From JBPEWY01 sp965224095 (GTDB lineage Bacteria; Bacteroidota; Bacteroidia; Flavobacteriales; Flavobacteriaceae), in assembly GCA_965224095.1 (NCBI GenBank), contig OZ245039.1, positions 2,728,001 through 2,792,000 on the forward strand: a DNA stretch of 64,000 nucleotides, read 5' to 3'. This document shows positions 16,479 through 25,840 of the stretch, piece by piece (position 1 is the stretch's first letter; every line of letters starts with the position of its first letter). A model generated the notes under the pieces. The model was given only the letters and a program-made list of their open reading frames with translations. It ran no database searches and was not told the DNA's origin. The position numbers and the translations under genes are program-made.

Positions 16479-17657
16479 TTATTTGAATGCAGACAGTCCG
16501 GTAATATCGGCACCCGTTATTAACAAATGAATATCATGAGTACCTTCATAGGTGATCACACTTTCCAGATTCATCATATGACGCATAATACTGTATTCGC
16601 CGGTAATTCCCATACCCCCTAATACCTGACGTGCTTCACGTGCAATTTTAATAGCCATATCTACATTATTTCTTTTAGCCATGGATATTTGTGCCGATGT
16701 GGCCCTTCCTTCTTCACGAAGCACTCCCAGCCTCCATGCCAGTAACTGTGCTTTGGTAATTTCGGTAATCATTTCGGCAAGTTTTTTCTGTTGAAGTTGC
16801 GTGGCAGCAATGGGTTTGTCAAACTGAACACGTTCCTTGGCATAGCGCAACGCAGTATCATAACAATCCATAGCCGCTCCAATAGCGCCCCAGGCAATTC
16901 CGAATCGGGCAGAATCAAGACAGCTTAAAGGAGCACCTAACCCGCTTCGCCCCGGTAATAAATTCTCTTTTGGAACCTTTACATTGTCAAAAATCAATTC
17001 CCCCGTAGCCGACGCCCTTAAAGACCATTTATTATGGGTTTCCGGAGTTGTAAAACCTTCCATTCCGCGTTCTGCGATAAGTCCGTGAATACGCCCTTCT
17101 TCATTTTTTGCCCAAACTACAGCTACCTGAGCAAAAGGAGCGTTTGAAATCCAAAGCTTGGCCCCGTTTAAAAGGTAATGATCTCCCATGTCTTTAAACT
17201 TGGTTTCCATGCCCCCCGGATTTGAGCCGTGATTCGGTTCCGTAAGACCAAAACATCCCATCCATTCTCCCGAAGCCAGTTTGGGAAGGTATTTTTTACG
17301 CTGTTCCTCCGTGCCATATTTCCAAATAGGGTACATAACAAGCGAAGATTGTACCGATGCGGTAGATCGTACCCCGCTATCGCCCCGTTCTATCTCCTGC
17401 ATGATTAACCCATAACTTATTTGGTCAAGTCCGGCACCACCGTATTCTACGGGAATATATGGTCCGAAAGCCCCGATTTCTGCCAGGCCATTGATGATTT
17501 GGTCGGGAAACTCCGCACGTTGTGCATAATCTTCTATAATGGGAGAAACTTCGCGTTTTACCCACTGCCTCGCAGCATCTCTAACCAGTTTGTGTTCGTC
17601 TGTCAATAACTCGTCCAGATTATAATAGTCGGGAGCTTCAAAAAGATCGGGTTTCAT
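16479..17657 (-). CDS. Glutaryl-CoA dehydrogenase-like acyl-CoA dehydrogenase
   Basis: 392-aa flavoprotein of the acyl-CoA dehydrogenase superfamily. It shows the glutaryl-CoA dehydrogenase hallmarks: GVRSTASVQSSLVM, where the Arg binds the substrate carboxylate, CFGLTEPNHGSNP at the FAD contact, and the catalytic Glu in ITYEGTHDIH near the C-terminus. It would oxidise and decarboxylate glutaryl-CoA to crotonyl-CoA in lysine/tryptophan breakdown, passing electrons to ETF. The length matches the family. It is convergent with the ars operon. Confidence 0.92.
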   Translation of the reverse strand: MKPDLFEAPDYYNLDELLTDEHKLVRDAARQWVKREVSPIIEDYAQRAEFPDQIINGLAEIGAFGPYIPVEYGGAGLDQISYGLIMQEIERGDSGVRSTASVQSSLVMYPIWKYGTEEQRKKYLPKLASGEWMGCFGLTEPNHGSNPGGMETKFKDMGDHYLLNGAKLWISNAPFAQVAVVWAKNEEGRIHGLIAERGMEGFTTPETHNKWSLRASATGELIFDNVKVPKENLLPGRSGLGAPLSCLDSARFGIAWGAIGAAMDCYDTALRYAKERVQFDKPIAATQLQQKKLAEMITEITKAQLLAWRLGVLREEGRATSAQISMAKRNNVDMAIKIAREARQVLGGMGITGEYSIMRHMMNLESVITYEGTHDIHLLITGADITGLSAFK

Positions 17658-17705
17658 TTAAATAGTTTTGTGAACTCAATGAATGAGTTGGGTTGCTAAA
17701 GAGCC

Positions 17706-17713
17706 CAAAGGTA
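17706..17713 (-). promoter_or_regulatory. Candidate -7 element of the glutaryl-CoA dehydrogenase gene
   Basis: TACCTTTG on the minus strand fits TAnnTTTG 48 bases before the ATG at 17657. A TTG lies 20 bases farther upstream, close to the usual -33 spacing. Confidence 0.5.
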
Positions 17714-17746
17714 ATTAATGAAATGTAACAAAACAATGAAGCAAAG

Positions 17747-18460
17747 TCACATTTTTAAATAAAATTCGCGGGTTAATTCAATATATTCCGAAGTGTATTG
17801 GTGCCGCTCGTGTTCAATGGTAAGTTCATCAAAGGTACAAACTGCTTTTTTAAAAGAGAAAGTTAATAAACTCCTTTTTGTTTCTGATAAAGGATGCCCT
17901 TTAATCCTGGTTATCCGTTCGGGCAATAATTGATTCCGGGAAGCTGTTAAAACAAAGTTTTCCTCCTCCTTATACGGGATAATTACACAGAACTTCCCTT
18001 TGCCGTGTAACAGTGAAGCAACACTTTGAAGGAGTTCGTCAAAAGGCAGGAAATCATTTGTTCTGGCCTGGTCTCTTTTCAAATTTCCGGAAGAAACACG
18101 CTCCGAGTAAAAAGGAGGGTTAGAGACAATTAGATCGTAGTTTTCATCTATTTCACTGGTAAATTCGTCCAGACTGGCATGATAACAAAACAGGCGGTCG
18201 TTCCAGGGGGAATTCTCAAAATTCGTAACGCATTGTTCAAAAGCCTTATCGTCTATTTCTAGTGCATCTATCAAAGTAGCCTGAGAGCGTTGAGCAAGCA
18301 TTAAGGCAATCAGGCCGGTACCCGATCCAATGTCTAACACAGATTCCGGATGGTGGTTTATGTTGGCCCAGGCTCCCAGCAAAACACCATCTGTGCCTAC
18401 TTTCATGGCACATTGATCCTGATGAATGGCGAATTGTTTGAACATAAACGGAGTACTCAT
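17747..18460 (-). CDS. trmN6: tRNA1(Val) (adenine37-N6)-methyltransferase
   Basis: 237-aa SAM-dependent methyltransferase of the YfiC/TrmN6 type, which modifies A37 of tRNA-Val. Motif I reads VLDIGSGTGLIALMLAQR (about residues 41-58) and the catalytic motif is IVSNPPFY, the N6-adenine type. The N-terminal FKQFAIHQDQCAMKVGTDGVLLGAWA is diagnostic of this subfamily, where PrmC-like enzymes differ. It ends 89 bases before the dehydrogenase gene and starts 50 bases after the rimM stop on the same strand. Confidence 0.9.
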   Translation of the reverse strand: MSTPFMFKQFAIHQDQCAMKVGTDGVLLGAWANINHHPESVLDIGSGTGLIALMLAQRSQATLIDALEIDDKAFEQCVTNFENSPWNDRLFCYHASLDEFTSEIDENYDLIVSNPPFYSERVSSGNLKRDQARTNDFLPFDELLQSVASLLHGKGKFCVIIPYKEEENFVLTASRNQLLPERITRIKGHPLSETKRSLLTFSFKKAVCTFDELTIEHERHQYTSEYIELTREFYLKM

Positions 18461-18510
18461 ATTTCTTACGGCTGTATGGAAGATTTTACCTTACTCGCAG
18501 AATAAAATAA

Positions 18511-19035
18511 TTAAAGATACAGGTCAATTAATCCTTCCGGGGTTTCTACCAGTATTTTTTTGCCAATCCTGTCTACCTTTTTAAGTATGGGATCGCTCAT
18601 AGGTATAAGCAATGCCTTGTCTCCCTTTTGAACCTCAAAAAGTGCCTGTGCTGTTGTATCGTTAATACCCGTTACCACACCTAGTATACCATGATTGATA
18701 TCAACAACTTCAAACCCGATCACCTCGTGAAAATAAAACGTATTCCCACTTAGTTTCGGGAGAAGTGAAAGCGGCAAATATAATTCGGCCCTTAATAATT
18801 TATCGGCATCTTCTTCGGTATTCACATCTTCAAACCGAATGCGAAGTAAATTGGATTTATGAAGCGAAGATTTTGTAATAAAAAATGGAATCAGATTGCT
18901 CCCCAAAGAGATCAATACCGATTCCATATTTTCATAAATTCCGGGTTCGTCGGTGTCCAGTTTAACCAGTACCTCCCCTTTAAAACTAAATTTCTTGACA
19001 ATTTTACCGAGATAGAAGCAATCTTCTTTTCTCAT
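18511..19035 (-). CDS. rimM: 16S rRNA processing protein RimM
   Basis: 174-aa ribosome maturation factor that acts on the 30S head near ribosomal protein uS19. It starts MRKEDCFYLGKIVKKFSFKGEVLV, the typical RimM N-domain (GKI, HG/KG turn). It continues to the PRC-barrel C-domain: FYFHEVIGFEVVDINHGILG and KALLIPMSDPILKKVD. The ATG at 19035 is chosen because the open frame farther upstream only reads the basic antisense-like shadow of the rpsP tail. It lies 10 bases after the rpsP stop, giving the conserved rpsP-rimM pair. Confidence 0.95.
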   Translation of the reverse strand: MRKEDCFYLGKIVKKFSFKGEVLVKLDTDEPGIYENMESVLISLGSNLIPFFITKSSLHKSNLLRIRFEDVNTEEDADKLLRAELYLPLSLLPKLSGNTFYFHEVIGFEVVDINHGILGVVTGINDTTAQALFEVQKGDKALLIPMSDPILKKVDRIGKKILVETPEGLIDLYL

Positions 19036-19045
19036 AAAAGGGAAA

Positions 19046-19678
19046 TTAAGCTTCCTCTTTTTTGTCTTCTTCAGGAGTAGCTTCCGCTGCTTCTTCCGTC
19101 GCTTCCTTCGCTTCTTCAACAACTTCTTCTGTAGTTTCAGCAACGGCTTCTGCTGTTTCTTCCACTACTTCTGCTGTTTCTTCCGCGATTTCTTCCGTAG
19201 TTTCAACGGCGGCTTCCACGGCTTCTTCCACCGGTTCATTGGCAGCTTTACGCTTATCGCTTACTTCCTTTTCAGCTTCCAATTGTTTGGCTTTAGCCTC
19301 TTCTTTTGCTTTGGCCAGATTGTCTTTCTTAGCCTCTACTTTTTGAGCTTTTTCGTCCAACCAAGCCTGAAATTTCTTTTCAACTTGCTCTTCGGTTAAA
19401 GCTCCTTTCGCGATCCCTCCCATTAGGTGATGCTTTAACATAACCCCTTTATACGATAAAATACGTCTGGCAGTTTCAGTAGGTTGAGCACCATTCTGTA
19501 ACCACTTTACGGAGTTGTCTACATTCACTTCAATTTGAGCAGGATTCGTGTTTGGATTGTAGGTTCCTAGTTTTTCAAGGAATTTACCATCTCTTTTAGC
19601 GCGCGCATCGGCGGCTACGATCCAGTAAAAAGGCTTTCCCTTTTTACCGTGACGTTGTAGTCTTATTCTAACTGGCAT
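19046..19678 (-). CDS. rpsP: 30S ribosomal protein bS16 with long acidic tail
   Basis: 210 aa. The first 80 or so residues are canonical bS16 (MPVRIRLQRHGKKGKPFYWIV, then GTYNPNT and VKWLQNGAQPTETA). The remaining 125 or so residues are an Ala/Glu/Thr/Val-rich low-complexity tail, with repeated VEEAVEA and ETAEVVEETAEAV units ending PEEDKKEEA. Most bacteria have an 80-90-aa bS16; extended tails are known in Bacteroidota. The tail should be helical and strongly negative. It is followed by rimM after 10 bases and preceded by a stem-loop leader and promoter. Confidence 0.95.
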   Translation of the reverse strand: MPVRIRLQRHGKKGKPFYWIVAADARAKRDGKFLEKLGTYNPNTNPAQIEVNVDNSVKWLQNGAQPTETARRILSYKGVMLKHHLMGGIAKGALTEEQVEKKFQAWLDEKAQKVEAKKDNLAKAKEEAKAKQLEAEKEVSDKRKAANEPVEEAVEAAVETTEEIAEETAEVVEETAEAVAETTEEVVEEAKEATEEAAEATPEEDKKEEA

Positions 19679-19684
19679 AATACA

Positions 19685-19721
19685 TTAATTAGTGGGGTTC
19701 ACGACCCCGATTATTAATTAA
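19685..19721 (-). promoter_or_regulatory. Stem-loop in the rpsP leader
   Basis: A composite hairpin sits 7 bases before the rpsP ATG. The inner stem is GGGGT/ACCCC (19694-19698 with 19704-19708) and the outer stem is TTAATTA/TAATTAA (19685-19691 with 19715-19721), separated by short internal loops. Its place over the ribosome-entry region suggests translational control, perhaps by a ribosomal protein; this is inference. Confidence 0.4.
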
Positions 19722-19761
19722 AATAAACCCAAGAACATAGGCACTATGCCTTAGGCGGGTG

Positions 19762-19769
19762 CAAATATA
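19762..19769 (-). promoter_or_regulatory. Candidate -7 element of rpsP-rimM
   Basis: TATATTTG on the minus strand is a perfect TAnnTTTG match. It gives a leader of about 80 bases that contains the stem-loop. Confidence 0.5.
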
Positions 19770-19924
19770 CATCAATTTCCTTAAGTATGTGTGTTTTGTG
19801 AGTTTATTTTAAATAAATACAAAAACCTTTTTTCGTTGATAAATGCTAATAAGTCTTCTTTTAATTTCACCTGCTAAATGCCTATTTTTACTCCGCTTTC
19901 TCATAACTTATAAAAGCTCATTGC

Positions 19925-22900
19925 ATGTACCTAATTTTCGATACGGAAACCACTGGATTACCAAAACGATGGGATGCACCCATAAGCGATATAGATAATT
20001 GGCCCAGAGCGGTTCAAATTGCCTGGCAGTTACATGACGCTATGGGTAATTTACTGGATCAGCAGGATTATTTGATACGTCCTGATAATTTTAATATTCC
20101 TTTTGACGCCGAGCAAATTCACGGTATTTCAACCGAATTGGCAGAACAGGAAGGAGTTCCCCTTACCGAAGTACTCAATAAGTTTTCCGAAGTACTGGAA
20201 AAAACAACATTTGTAGTTGGTCAGAATATCGGGTTTGATGTAAATATTATGGGGGCCGAATTGTTTCGGGCCAATAAGGAAACAACACTGACGGATCTTC
20301 CTGTTTTGGATACCTGTACGGAAGTAACTGCCGAATTGTGCAAGCTGCCGGGAGGTAGGGGAGGTAAGTTTAAGCTTCCTACCTTAACAGAACTGCATCG
20401 GCATTTGTTTGAAGACGGGTTTGAAGAGGCCCATAATGCCACCGCCGATGTAGAAGCCACTACGCGTTGTTTTTTTGAGCTGATACGCAAACAGATCTTT
20501 ACCCCGGAAGAACTGGATGTAACACCCGATTATTTTTCCCGCTTTTCTGAAGTTAATCCGCAGCCGATAACGCGTATCGGTTTGAAGCACATTAATTTAA
20601 AGGAGGCCTCCCGGAAGATCAGAGAACAACTGGCAAGCGAACAGCAGAAAGATGCGATATCCGGCGAAGAGTTGCAACGGAATGTAGCAGAATTGACTGC
20701 AGTGGATTTTGTTCACCTCCACAATCATTCTCAGTTTTCGGTTTTACAGGCCACTTCGTCAATATCGGAGCTTGTTAAGGCTGCTGTACAGTTAAAAATG
20801 CCGGCACTTGCACTAACTGATATTGCAAATATGATGGGCGCTTTTCATTTTGTAAAAGAAATAAATGCCCACAACAAAACCGCAAGAGCTAAAAACGAAG
20901 AAGCCCTAAATAAAGGAGAAGCTCCTTCCGAAGTAGAAATAAAACCCATAGTAGGCTGCGAATTCTATGTGTGTGAAGACCATACCGATAAGTCAAGGAA
21001 AGATAATGGGTATCTGGTGGTTTTTCTTGCGAAGAATAAAAAGGGATATCACAACCTGGCTAAAATGTCATCGATAGCTTATACGGAAGGATTTTATTAT
21101 GTACCGAGAATCGATCGGAAGGTGGTTGAAAAGTATAAGGAAGATGTCATCGTCCTTACGGGGAACCTGTATGGGGAAGTACCCAGTAAAGTCCTGAATA
21201 TTGGTGAAACCCAGGCCGAAGAGGCTTTGCTTTGGTGGAAAGAACAATTTGGAACAGACCTTTACATGGAAATCATGCGACACGGCCAGGAAGATGAGGA
21301 CAGGGTAAATCAGGTATTGATTTCACTGGCTAAAAAGCATAACGTAAAACTGATTGCTACCAATAACACCTATTATATCTCTAAAGAAGATGCGAATGCC
21401 CACGATATATTACTCTGCGTAAAAGACGGTGAAAAACAAACAACCCCTATTGGGCGGGGAAGAGGATATCGCTACGGACTTCCTAATCAGGAATATTATT
21501 TTAAATCAGGAGAAGAAATAAAAGAACGGTTTCAGGACCTTCCCGAAGCTATTACCAATATCTCGGAAGTGGTAGATAAGGTGGAAGCATTTGAATTAGC
21601 AAGGGATGTATTATTGCCTAAATTCGATATCCCCGATAAGTTTCAGGTGAAGGAAGACAGCTTAGATGGAGGAAAAAGAGGAGAAAATGCCTATTTGAAA
21701 CACCTTACCTTCGAAGGAGCAAAAAAAAGATATACAGCACTTACCGGAGAAATTCAGGATCGGCTAAAATTTGAATTACAGGTTATTGAAAATACGGGAT
21801 ATCCGGGATATTTTTTAATTGTACAGGATTTTATTGCTGCAGCACGCAACATGGGCGTTTCAGTGGGTCCCGGACGTGGCTCGGCGGCCGGTTCTGCGGT
21901 GGCATATTGTCTCGGAATTACCAATTTAGATCCCATACAATACGATCTTCTTTTTGAGCGTTTTTTGAACCCGGATCGCGTAAGTCTGCCGGATATTGAT
22001 ATTGATTTTGATGATGAAGGACGCGGAAAGGTTATGGATTACGTAATCGATAAATACGGAGCTAATCAGGTAGCACAGATTATTACGTATGGTACGATGG
22101 CCGCAAAATCGTCTATCCGCGATACGGCCCGGGTATTGGATTTACCACTGGGTGATGCCGATCGGATTGCCAAGCTTATTCCGAATATGAAACTGGCTAA
22201 AATCTTTGGGCTTGACGACGCTAAATTAAAACAAAGCCTCCGCTCGGATGAGCTGCTAAAGGTTAATGAACTTAAAAACCTGGCCGAAGGAGAAGACCTC
22301 GAAGCGCAAACTATTAACCAGGCCAGAGTTCTGGAAGGCTCTTTAAGAAATACGGGAATCCATGCCTGCGGGGTAATTATAACACCGGACGATATTACCA
22401 ATTTTGTTCCGGTAGCCGTTGCAAAAGACTCGGATCTTTGGGTAACTCAATTTGATAATTCGGTGGTGGAAAGTGCTGGACTCCTTAAGATGGATTTTCT
22501 GGGCCTGAAGACACTTACGCTGATTAAAGATACCGTTAAACTTATTAAATATCGTCATGATAAACAATTAGATCCGGATGCATTTCCTTTAGATGATGTA
22601 AAAACCTATGAGTTGTTTCAAAGAGGTGAAACAGTGGGGATTTTCCAATACGAATCCGCCGGAATGCAGAAATATATGAAAGAGCTTAAACCAACGGTTT
22701 TTGCCGATCTCATAGCCATGAATGCACTCTACAGGCCTGGCCCGTTAGAGTATATTCCTAGTTTTATTAGGCGAAAGCACGGGGAAGAGGAGATCACATA
22801 CGATCTGGAGGCGATGGAGGAATACCTCAAGGAAACTTACGGAATAACGGTTTATCAGGAGCAGGTAATGCTTTTATCGCAAAAACTGGCCGGCTTTTCG

Positions 22901-24307
22901 AAAGGCGAAGCCGATGTTCTCCGGAAGGCTATGGGGAAAAAAATATTCGCATTACTTCAACAACTTAAACCCAAGTTCCTGGATGGAGGCGAGAAAAACG
23001 GACACCCCAGAGAAACTCTTGAAAAAATATGGAAAGATTGGGAAGCCTTTGCCAGTTATGCGTTTAACAAGTCGCACTCAACCTGTTATGCCTGGATAGG
23101 GTATCAAACAGCTTATCTGAAAGCCAACTATCCCGCCGAGTATATGGCGGCTGTACTTTCGAATAATATGAACGATATTAAACAGGTTTCATTCTTTTTG
23201 GAAGAGTGTAAACGCATGGGAATTAAAGTGTTAGGGCCTGATGTAAACGAATCTTATTATAAGTTTACGGTAAATAAAGACAACGCTATACGTTTTGGAA
23301 TGGGAGCTGTGAAAGGTGTTGGTAAGGGAGCAGTAGATACCATTGTTGAAGAACGAAAGGAAGATAATTACCGTTCCGTTTTTGATATGGCTAAAAGAAT
23401 TGACCTGAGAGCAGCGAATAAAAAAGCCTTTGAAAACCTGGCGTTGGCAGGTGGTTTCGATTCGTTTTCCGAAACACATCGCGCACAGTATTTTCACAGT
23501 GAAGGAGACGGACAAACCTTTTTGGAAAAAGTATTGCGATACGGATCGAAATATCAGGAGAATAAAAATTCGTCTCAGGTGAGTTTGTTTGGAGAAGCAA
23601 GCGAAGTGCAAATTCCGGAACCTGTGGTACCTCCCTGTGAAGAATGGGGAACCATGGAAAAACTAAAAAGAGAAAAAGAAGTAGTGGGGATCTATATTTC
23701 AGGCCATCCGCTGGATGATTATCATACCGAAATGACAAGTTTTTGTAATGGAAGTGTGTCATTGTTTAACGATCTGGAATCGTATGTGAATCGGGAAATA
23801 TCGTTAGGAGGAGTTATAAGTGACGTTCAGCACAGAATTTCCAAAAATGGGAAAGGATGGGCCCTTTTTACGGTTGAAGACTATACCGACTCTTTTGAAT
23901 TCCGCATTTTTGGGGAAGAATACCTGAAGTTTAGACACTTCCTGCTGGTTAATTCATTCGTTTTTATGAAAATATTTATCAGAGAAGGCTGGACAAATCG
24001 GGATACAGGAAAAAAAGGAGACCCTAAGTTGCAATTCAATTCCATTCAGCTTTTACAGGATGTTATGGATGCCTATGCCAGAAAACTGACCATTCAGTTA
24101 AATATTGATGATCTGCAGGAAAAGAGAATCAAGACACTTAAGTCGCTTTTTAAATCGCATAAAGGAGATCATATTTTGAATTTTGTGGTATATGAAATGG
24201 AAAATGAAATTAAACTTCATATGCCAAGCAGAAAGCAAAAAGTTAAAATATCGAGTGAGTTGTTGGCCGAACTTACAAAACAGGAAGTGTATTATAAATT
24301 AAACTGA
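19925..24307 (+). CDS. dnaE: DNA polymerase III alpha subunit fused to a 3'-5' exonuclease
   Basis: 1460-aa replicative polymerase. Residues 1-190 are a DnaQ-type exonuclease: Exo I FDTETT (D6, E8), Exo II GQNIGFDVN, Exo III HNATADVEATT. After a linker, a PHP domain starts near 263 (HLHNHSQFS). The palm has the catalytic LPDIDIDFDDEGRG near 688 and GPGRGSAAGSAV just before it. HhH (AYGITVYQEQVM), OB-fold and C-terminal parts follow. Covalent proofreading is a known arrangement of Bacteroidota DnaE. It is divergent from rpsP and no other gene is joined to it. Confidence 0.96.
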   Translation: MYLIFDTETTGLPKRWDAPISDIDNWPRAVQIAWQLHDAMGNLLDQQDYLIRPDNFNIPFDAEQIHGISTELAEQEGVPLTEVLNKFSEVLEKTTFVVGQNIGFDVNIMGAELFRANKETTLTDLPVLDTCTEVTAELCKLPGGRGGKFKLPTLTELHRHLFEDGFEEAHNATADVEATTRCFFELIRKQIFTPEELDVTPDYFSRFSEVNPQPITRIGLKHINLKEASRKIREQLASEQQKDAISGEELQRNVAELTAVDFVHLHNHSQFSVLQATSSISELVKAAVQLKMPALALTDIANMMGAFHFVKEINAHNKTARAKNEEALNKGEAPSEVEIKPIVGCEFYVCEDHTDKSRKDNGYLVVFLAKNKKGYHNLAKMSSIAYTEGFYYVPRIDRKVVEKYKEDVIVLTGNLYGEVPSKVLNIGETQAEEALLWWKEQFGTDLYMEIMRHGQEDEDRVNQVLISLAKKHNVKLIATNNTYYISKEDANAHDILLCVKDGEKQTTPIGRGRGYRYGLPNQEYYFKSGEEIKERFQDLPEAITNISEVVDKVEAFELARDVLLPKFDIPDKFQVKEDSLDGGKRGENAYLKHLTFEGAKKRYTALTGEIQDRLKFELQVIENTGYPGYFLIVQDFIAAARNMGVSVGPGRGSAAGSAVAYCLGITNLDPIQYDLLFERFLNPDRVSLPDIDIDFDDEGRGKVMDYVIDKYGANQVAQIITYGTMAAKSSIRDTARVLDLPLGDADRIAKLIPNMKLAKIFGLDDAKLKQSLRSDELLKVNELKNLAEGEDLEAQTINQARVLEGSLRNTGIHACGVIITPDDITNFVPVAVAKDSDLWVTQFDNSVVESAGLLKMDFLGLKTLTLIKDTVKLIKYRHDKQLDPDAFPLDDVKTYELFQRGETVGIFQYESAGMQKYMKELKPTVFADLIAMNALYRPGPLEYIPSFIRRKHGEEEITYDLEAMEEYLKETYGITVYQEQVMLLSQKLAGFSKGEADVLRKAMGKKIFALLQQLKPKFLDGGEKNGHPRETLEKIWKDWEAFASYAFNKSHSTCYAWIGYQTAYLKANYPAEYMAAVLSNNMNDIKQVSFFLEECKRMGIKVLGPDVNESYYKFTVNKDNAIRFGMGAVKGVGKGAVDTIVEERKEDNYRSVFDMAKRIDLRAANKKAFENLALAGGFDSFSETHRAQYFHSEGDGQTFLEKVLRYGSKYQENKNSSQVSLFGEASEVQIPEPVVPPCEEWGTMEKLKREKEVVGIYISGHPLDDYHTEMTSFCNGSVSLFNDLESYVNREISLGGVISDVQHRISKNGKGWALFTVEDYTDSFEFRIFGEEYLKFRHFLLVNSFVFMKIFIREGWTNRDTGKKGDPKLQFNSIQLLQDVMDAYARKLTIQLNIDDLQEKRIKTLKSLFKSHKGDHILNFVVYEMENEIKLHMPSRKQKVKISSELLAELTKQEVYYKLN

Positions 24308-24383
24308 GTAAAATATCAGCATTGCTGATAACAGCATAATCAAAACTAATACTACGGGTGTAAGGTTTGGCAAAATATTTGAC

Positions 24384-24391
24384 TATTTTTG
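24384..24391 (+). promoter_or_regulatory. Candidate -7 element of trxA
   Basis: TATTTTTG fits TAnnTTTG 32 bases before the trxA ATG. Confidence 0.45.
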
Positions 24392-24423
24392 CGTATTAAT
24401 CTGAATTACTAAATATTATAAAT

Positions 24424-24762
24424 ATGGCTTTAGAAATAACCGATGCTACTTTTGATGAAGTGGTTTTAAAAAGCAACAAACCTGTTATGGTTGATTTTTG
24501 GGCGGCCTGGTGTGGTCCGTGTAGAATGGTAGGTCCTATCATTGAAGAATTGGCAAATGATTACGAAGGAAAGGCGGTTGTAGGAAAGGTAGATGTGGAT
24601 AACAACCAGGAGTTTGCTGCCAAATACGGAGTCCGTAACATTCCCACCGTGTTGGTTTTTCAAAACGGAGAGGTTGTGGGCCGGCAGGTTGGTGTAGCGC
24701 CAAAGGGCGTTTATGCCGAAGCTCTGGACACCCTGCTTGCGGATACTGATGAAGAAGAGTAA
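24424..24762 (+). CDS. trxA: Thioredoxin
   Basis: 112-aa thioredoxin with the redox site WCGPC (C30 and C33) and the cis-proline segment RNIPTVLVFQNGE. It reduces cytosolic disulfides, including those of ribonucleotide reductase, and is a plausible electron donor for the arsenate reductase domain at 15990-16406. There is no signal peptide. The C-terminus carries a short acidic tail (DTDEEE). It has its own promoter-like element and terminator, so it is probably monocistronic. Confidence 0.97.
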   Translation: MALEITDATFDEVVLKSNKPVMVDFWAAWCGPCRMVGPIIEELANDYEGKAVVGKVDVDNNQEFAAKYGVRNIPTVLVFQNGEVVGRQVGVAPKGVYAEALDTLLADTDEEE

Positions 24763-24783
24763 ATTAGAATGTTATAACTATCT

Positions 24784-24816
24784 AAAAGGTTTGGCTAACC
24801 GCCAAACCTTTTTTAT
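24784..24816 (+). terminator. Rho-independent terminator after trxA
   Basis: AAAAGGTTTGG pairs with CCAAACCTTTT around CTAACCG and is followed by T-rich sequence. Confidence 0.85.
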
Positions 24817-24837
24817 TTTTATTCAGATTGCTATCTG

Positions 24838-25767
24838 ATGGATATACAAAAGGAGCTAAATAATGCCCAATTATACGGAAACCTGGATCTTCTTGCCAAC
24901 CAGGTGGTGGAAGGGTTTATTAGCGGAATGCATAAAAGTCCGTTCCATGGGTTTTCAGCTGAATTCTCGGAGCATAAAATATACAATGCCGGAGAAAGTA
25001 CCAGACATATAGACTGGAAGTTATATGCCAAAACCGACAAACTGTATACCAAACGTTATGAAGAAGAAACGAATTTACGATGTCATATCATCCTGGATAA
25101 TTCGTCGTCCATGCATTTTCCGGAAGTAAATTCGCTCCGGATAGACAATTTGAATAAGGTTGGATTTTCCGTTTTGGCCGCAGCTGCTTTGATGAACCTT
25201 TTTAAAAGGCAAAGAGATGCCGTAGGCTTAAGTGTGTATTCGGATGAATACGATTTTTATGCTTCCGAAAAAAACAGTGAACGACACCATCAAATGCTGC
25301 TTAATACACTTTCGGAAACCATACGGAAAAATAATGTTTATAAGCAGACGGAAACCTACAAATACCTGCATTTAATTGCCGAAAAAATTCATCGCAGAAG
25401 TATGATCTTTTTGTTTACCGACATGTTTCAGACAACGATAGAAGAAGATAAGATTTTTGAAGCATTGAGGCATTTGAAATACAATAAACACGAAGTAATT
25501 CTATTTCATTTGTTTGATAAAGAAAAAGAACTCAGGTTTAATTTCGATAATGGACCTAAGCGATTCGAAGATTTGGAAACCGGTGAATATATAGATCTGT
25601 ATGCCGACAATGTCAAAGAGCATTATGAAAAAAGTGTCAGGGAATATTTCCGGGACATCCGGCTTAAATGTGCTAAGTACAGAATTAAGTATGTAGAAGC
25701 CGATATCAACGCATCGTTTCACAAAATACTAAACACCTATTTGATTGAAAGGCGAATGTTTCTGTAA
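24838..25767 (+). CDS. DUF58 domain protein (vWA-like)
   Basis: 309-aa soluble protein of the DUF58 family. HIDWKLYAKTDKLYTKRYEEET precedes the von Willebrand A-like core, whose metal-binding motif is DNSSSM. Family members normally sit beside a MoxR ATPase and VWA/BatA-type genes; here the gene stands alone between trxA and tRNA-Asp, so its MoxR partner must be elsewhere. The function is generally thought to be chaperone-like activation of partner complexes and is unproven here. Confidence 0.88.
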   Translation: MDIQKELNNAQLYGNLDLLANQVVEGFISGMHKSPFHGFSAEFSEHKIYNAGESTRHIDWKLYAKTDKLYTKRYEEETNLRCHIILDNSSSMHFPEVNSLRIDNLNKVGFSVLAAAALMNLFKRQRDAVGLSVYSDEYDFYASEKNSERHHQMLLNTLSETIRKNNVYKQTETYKYLHLIAEKIHRRSMIFLFTDMFQTTIEEDKIFEALRHLKYNKHEVILFHLFDKEKELRFNFDNGPKRFEDLETGEYIDLYADNVKEHYEKSVREYFRDIRLKCAKYRIKYVEADINASFHKILNTYLIERRMFL

Positions 25768-25792
25768 GGATCTTCTTTTTTTGAGAAAAATA

Positions 25793-25823
25793 TTTGTCAA
25801 ATAAAATTAGGGATGTATATTTG
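25793..25823 (+). promoter_or_regulatory. Promoter of tRNA-Asp
   Basis: TTTG at 25793-25796, a 19-base spacer and TATATTTG at 25816-25823 match the Bacteroidota -33/-7 consensus at ideal spacing. It lies 17 bases before the tRNA. Confidence 0.75.
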
Positions 25824-25840
25824 CATCCGCATTATGCAAA

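Noticed and set aside
19036..19143. Basic 36-residue N-terminal extension of RimM
   Set aside because: It reads the rpsP tail in another frame. The canonical RimM start is the ATG at 19035.
19062..19346. Serine/alanine-rich protein on the plus strand
   Set aside because: It is only the antisense reading of the Glu/Ala-rich tail of bS16.
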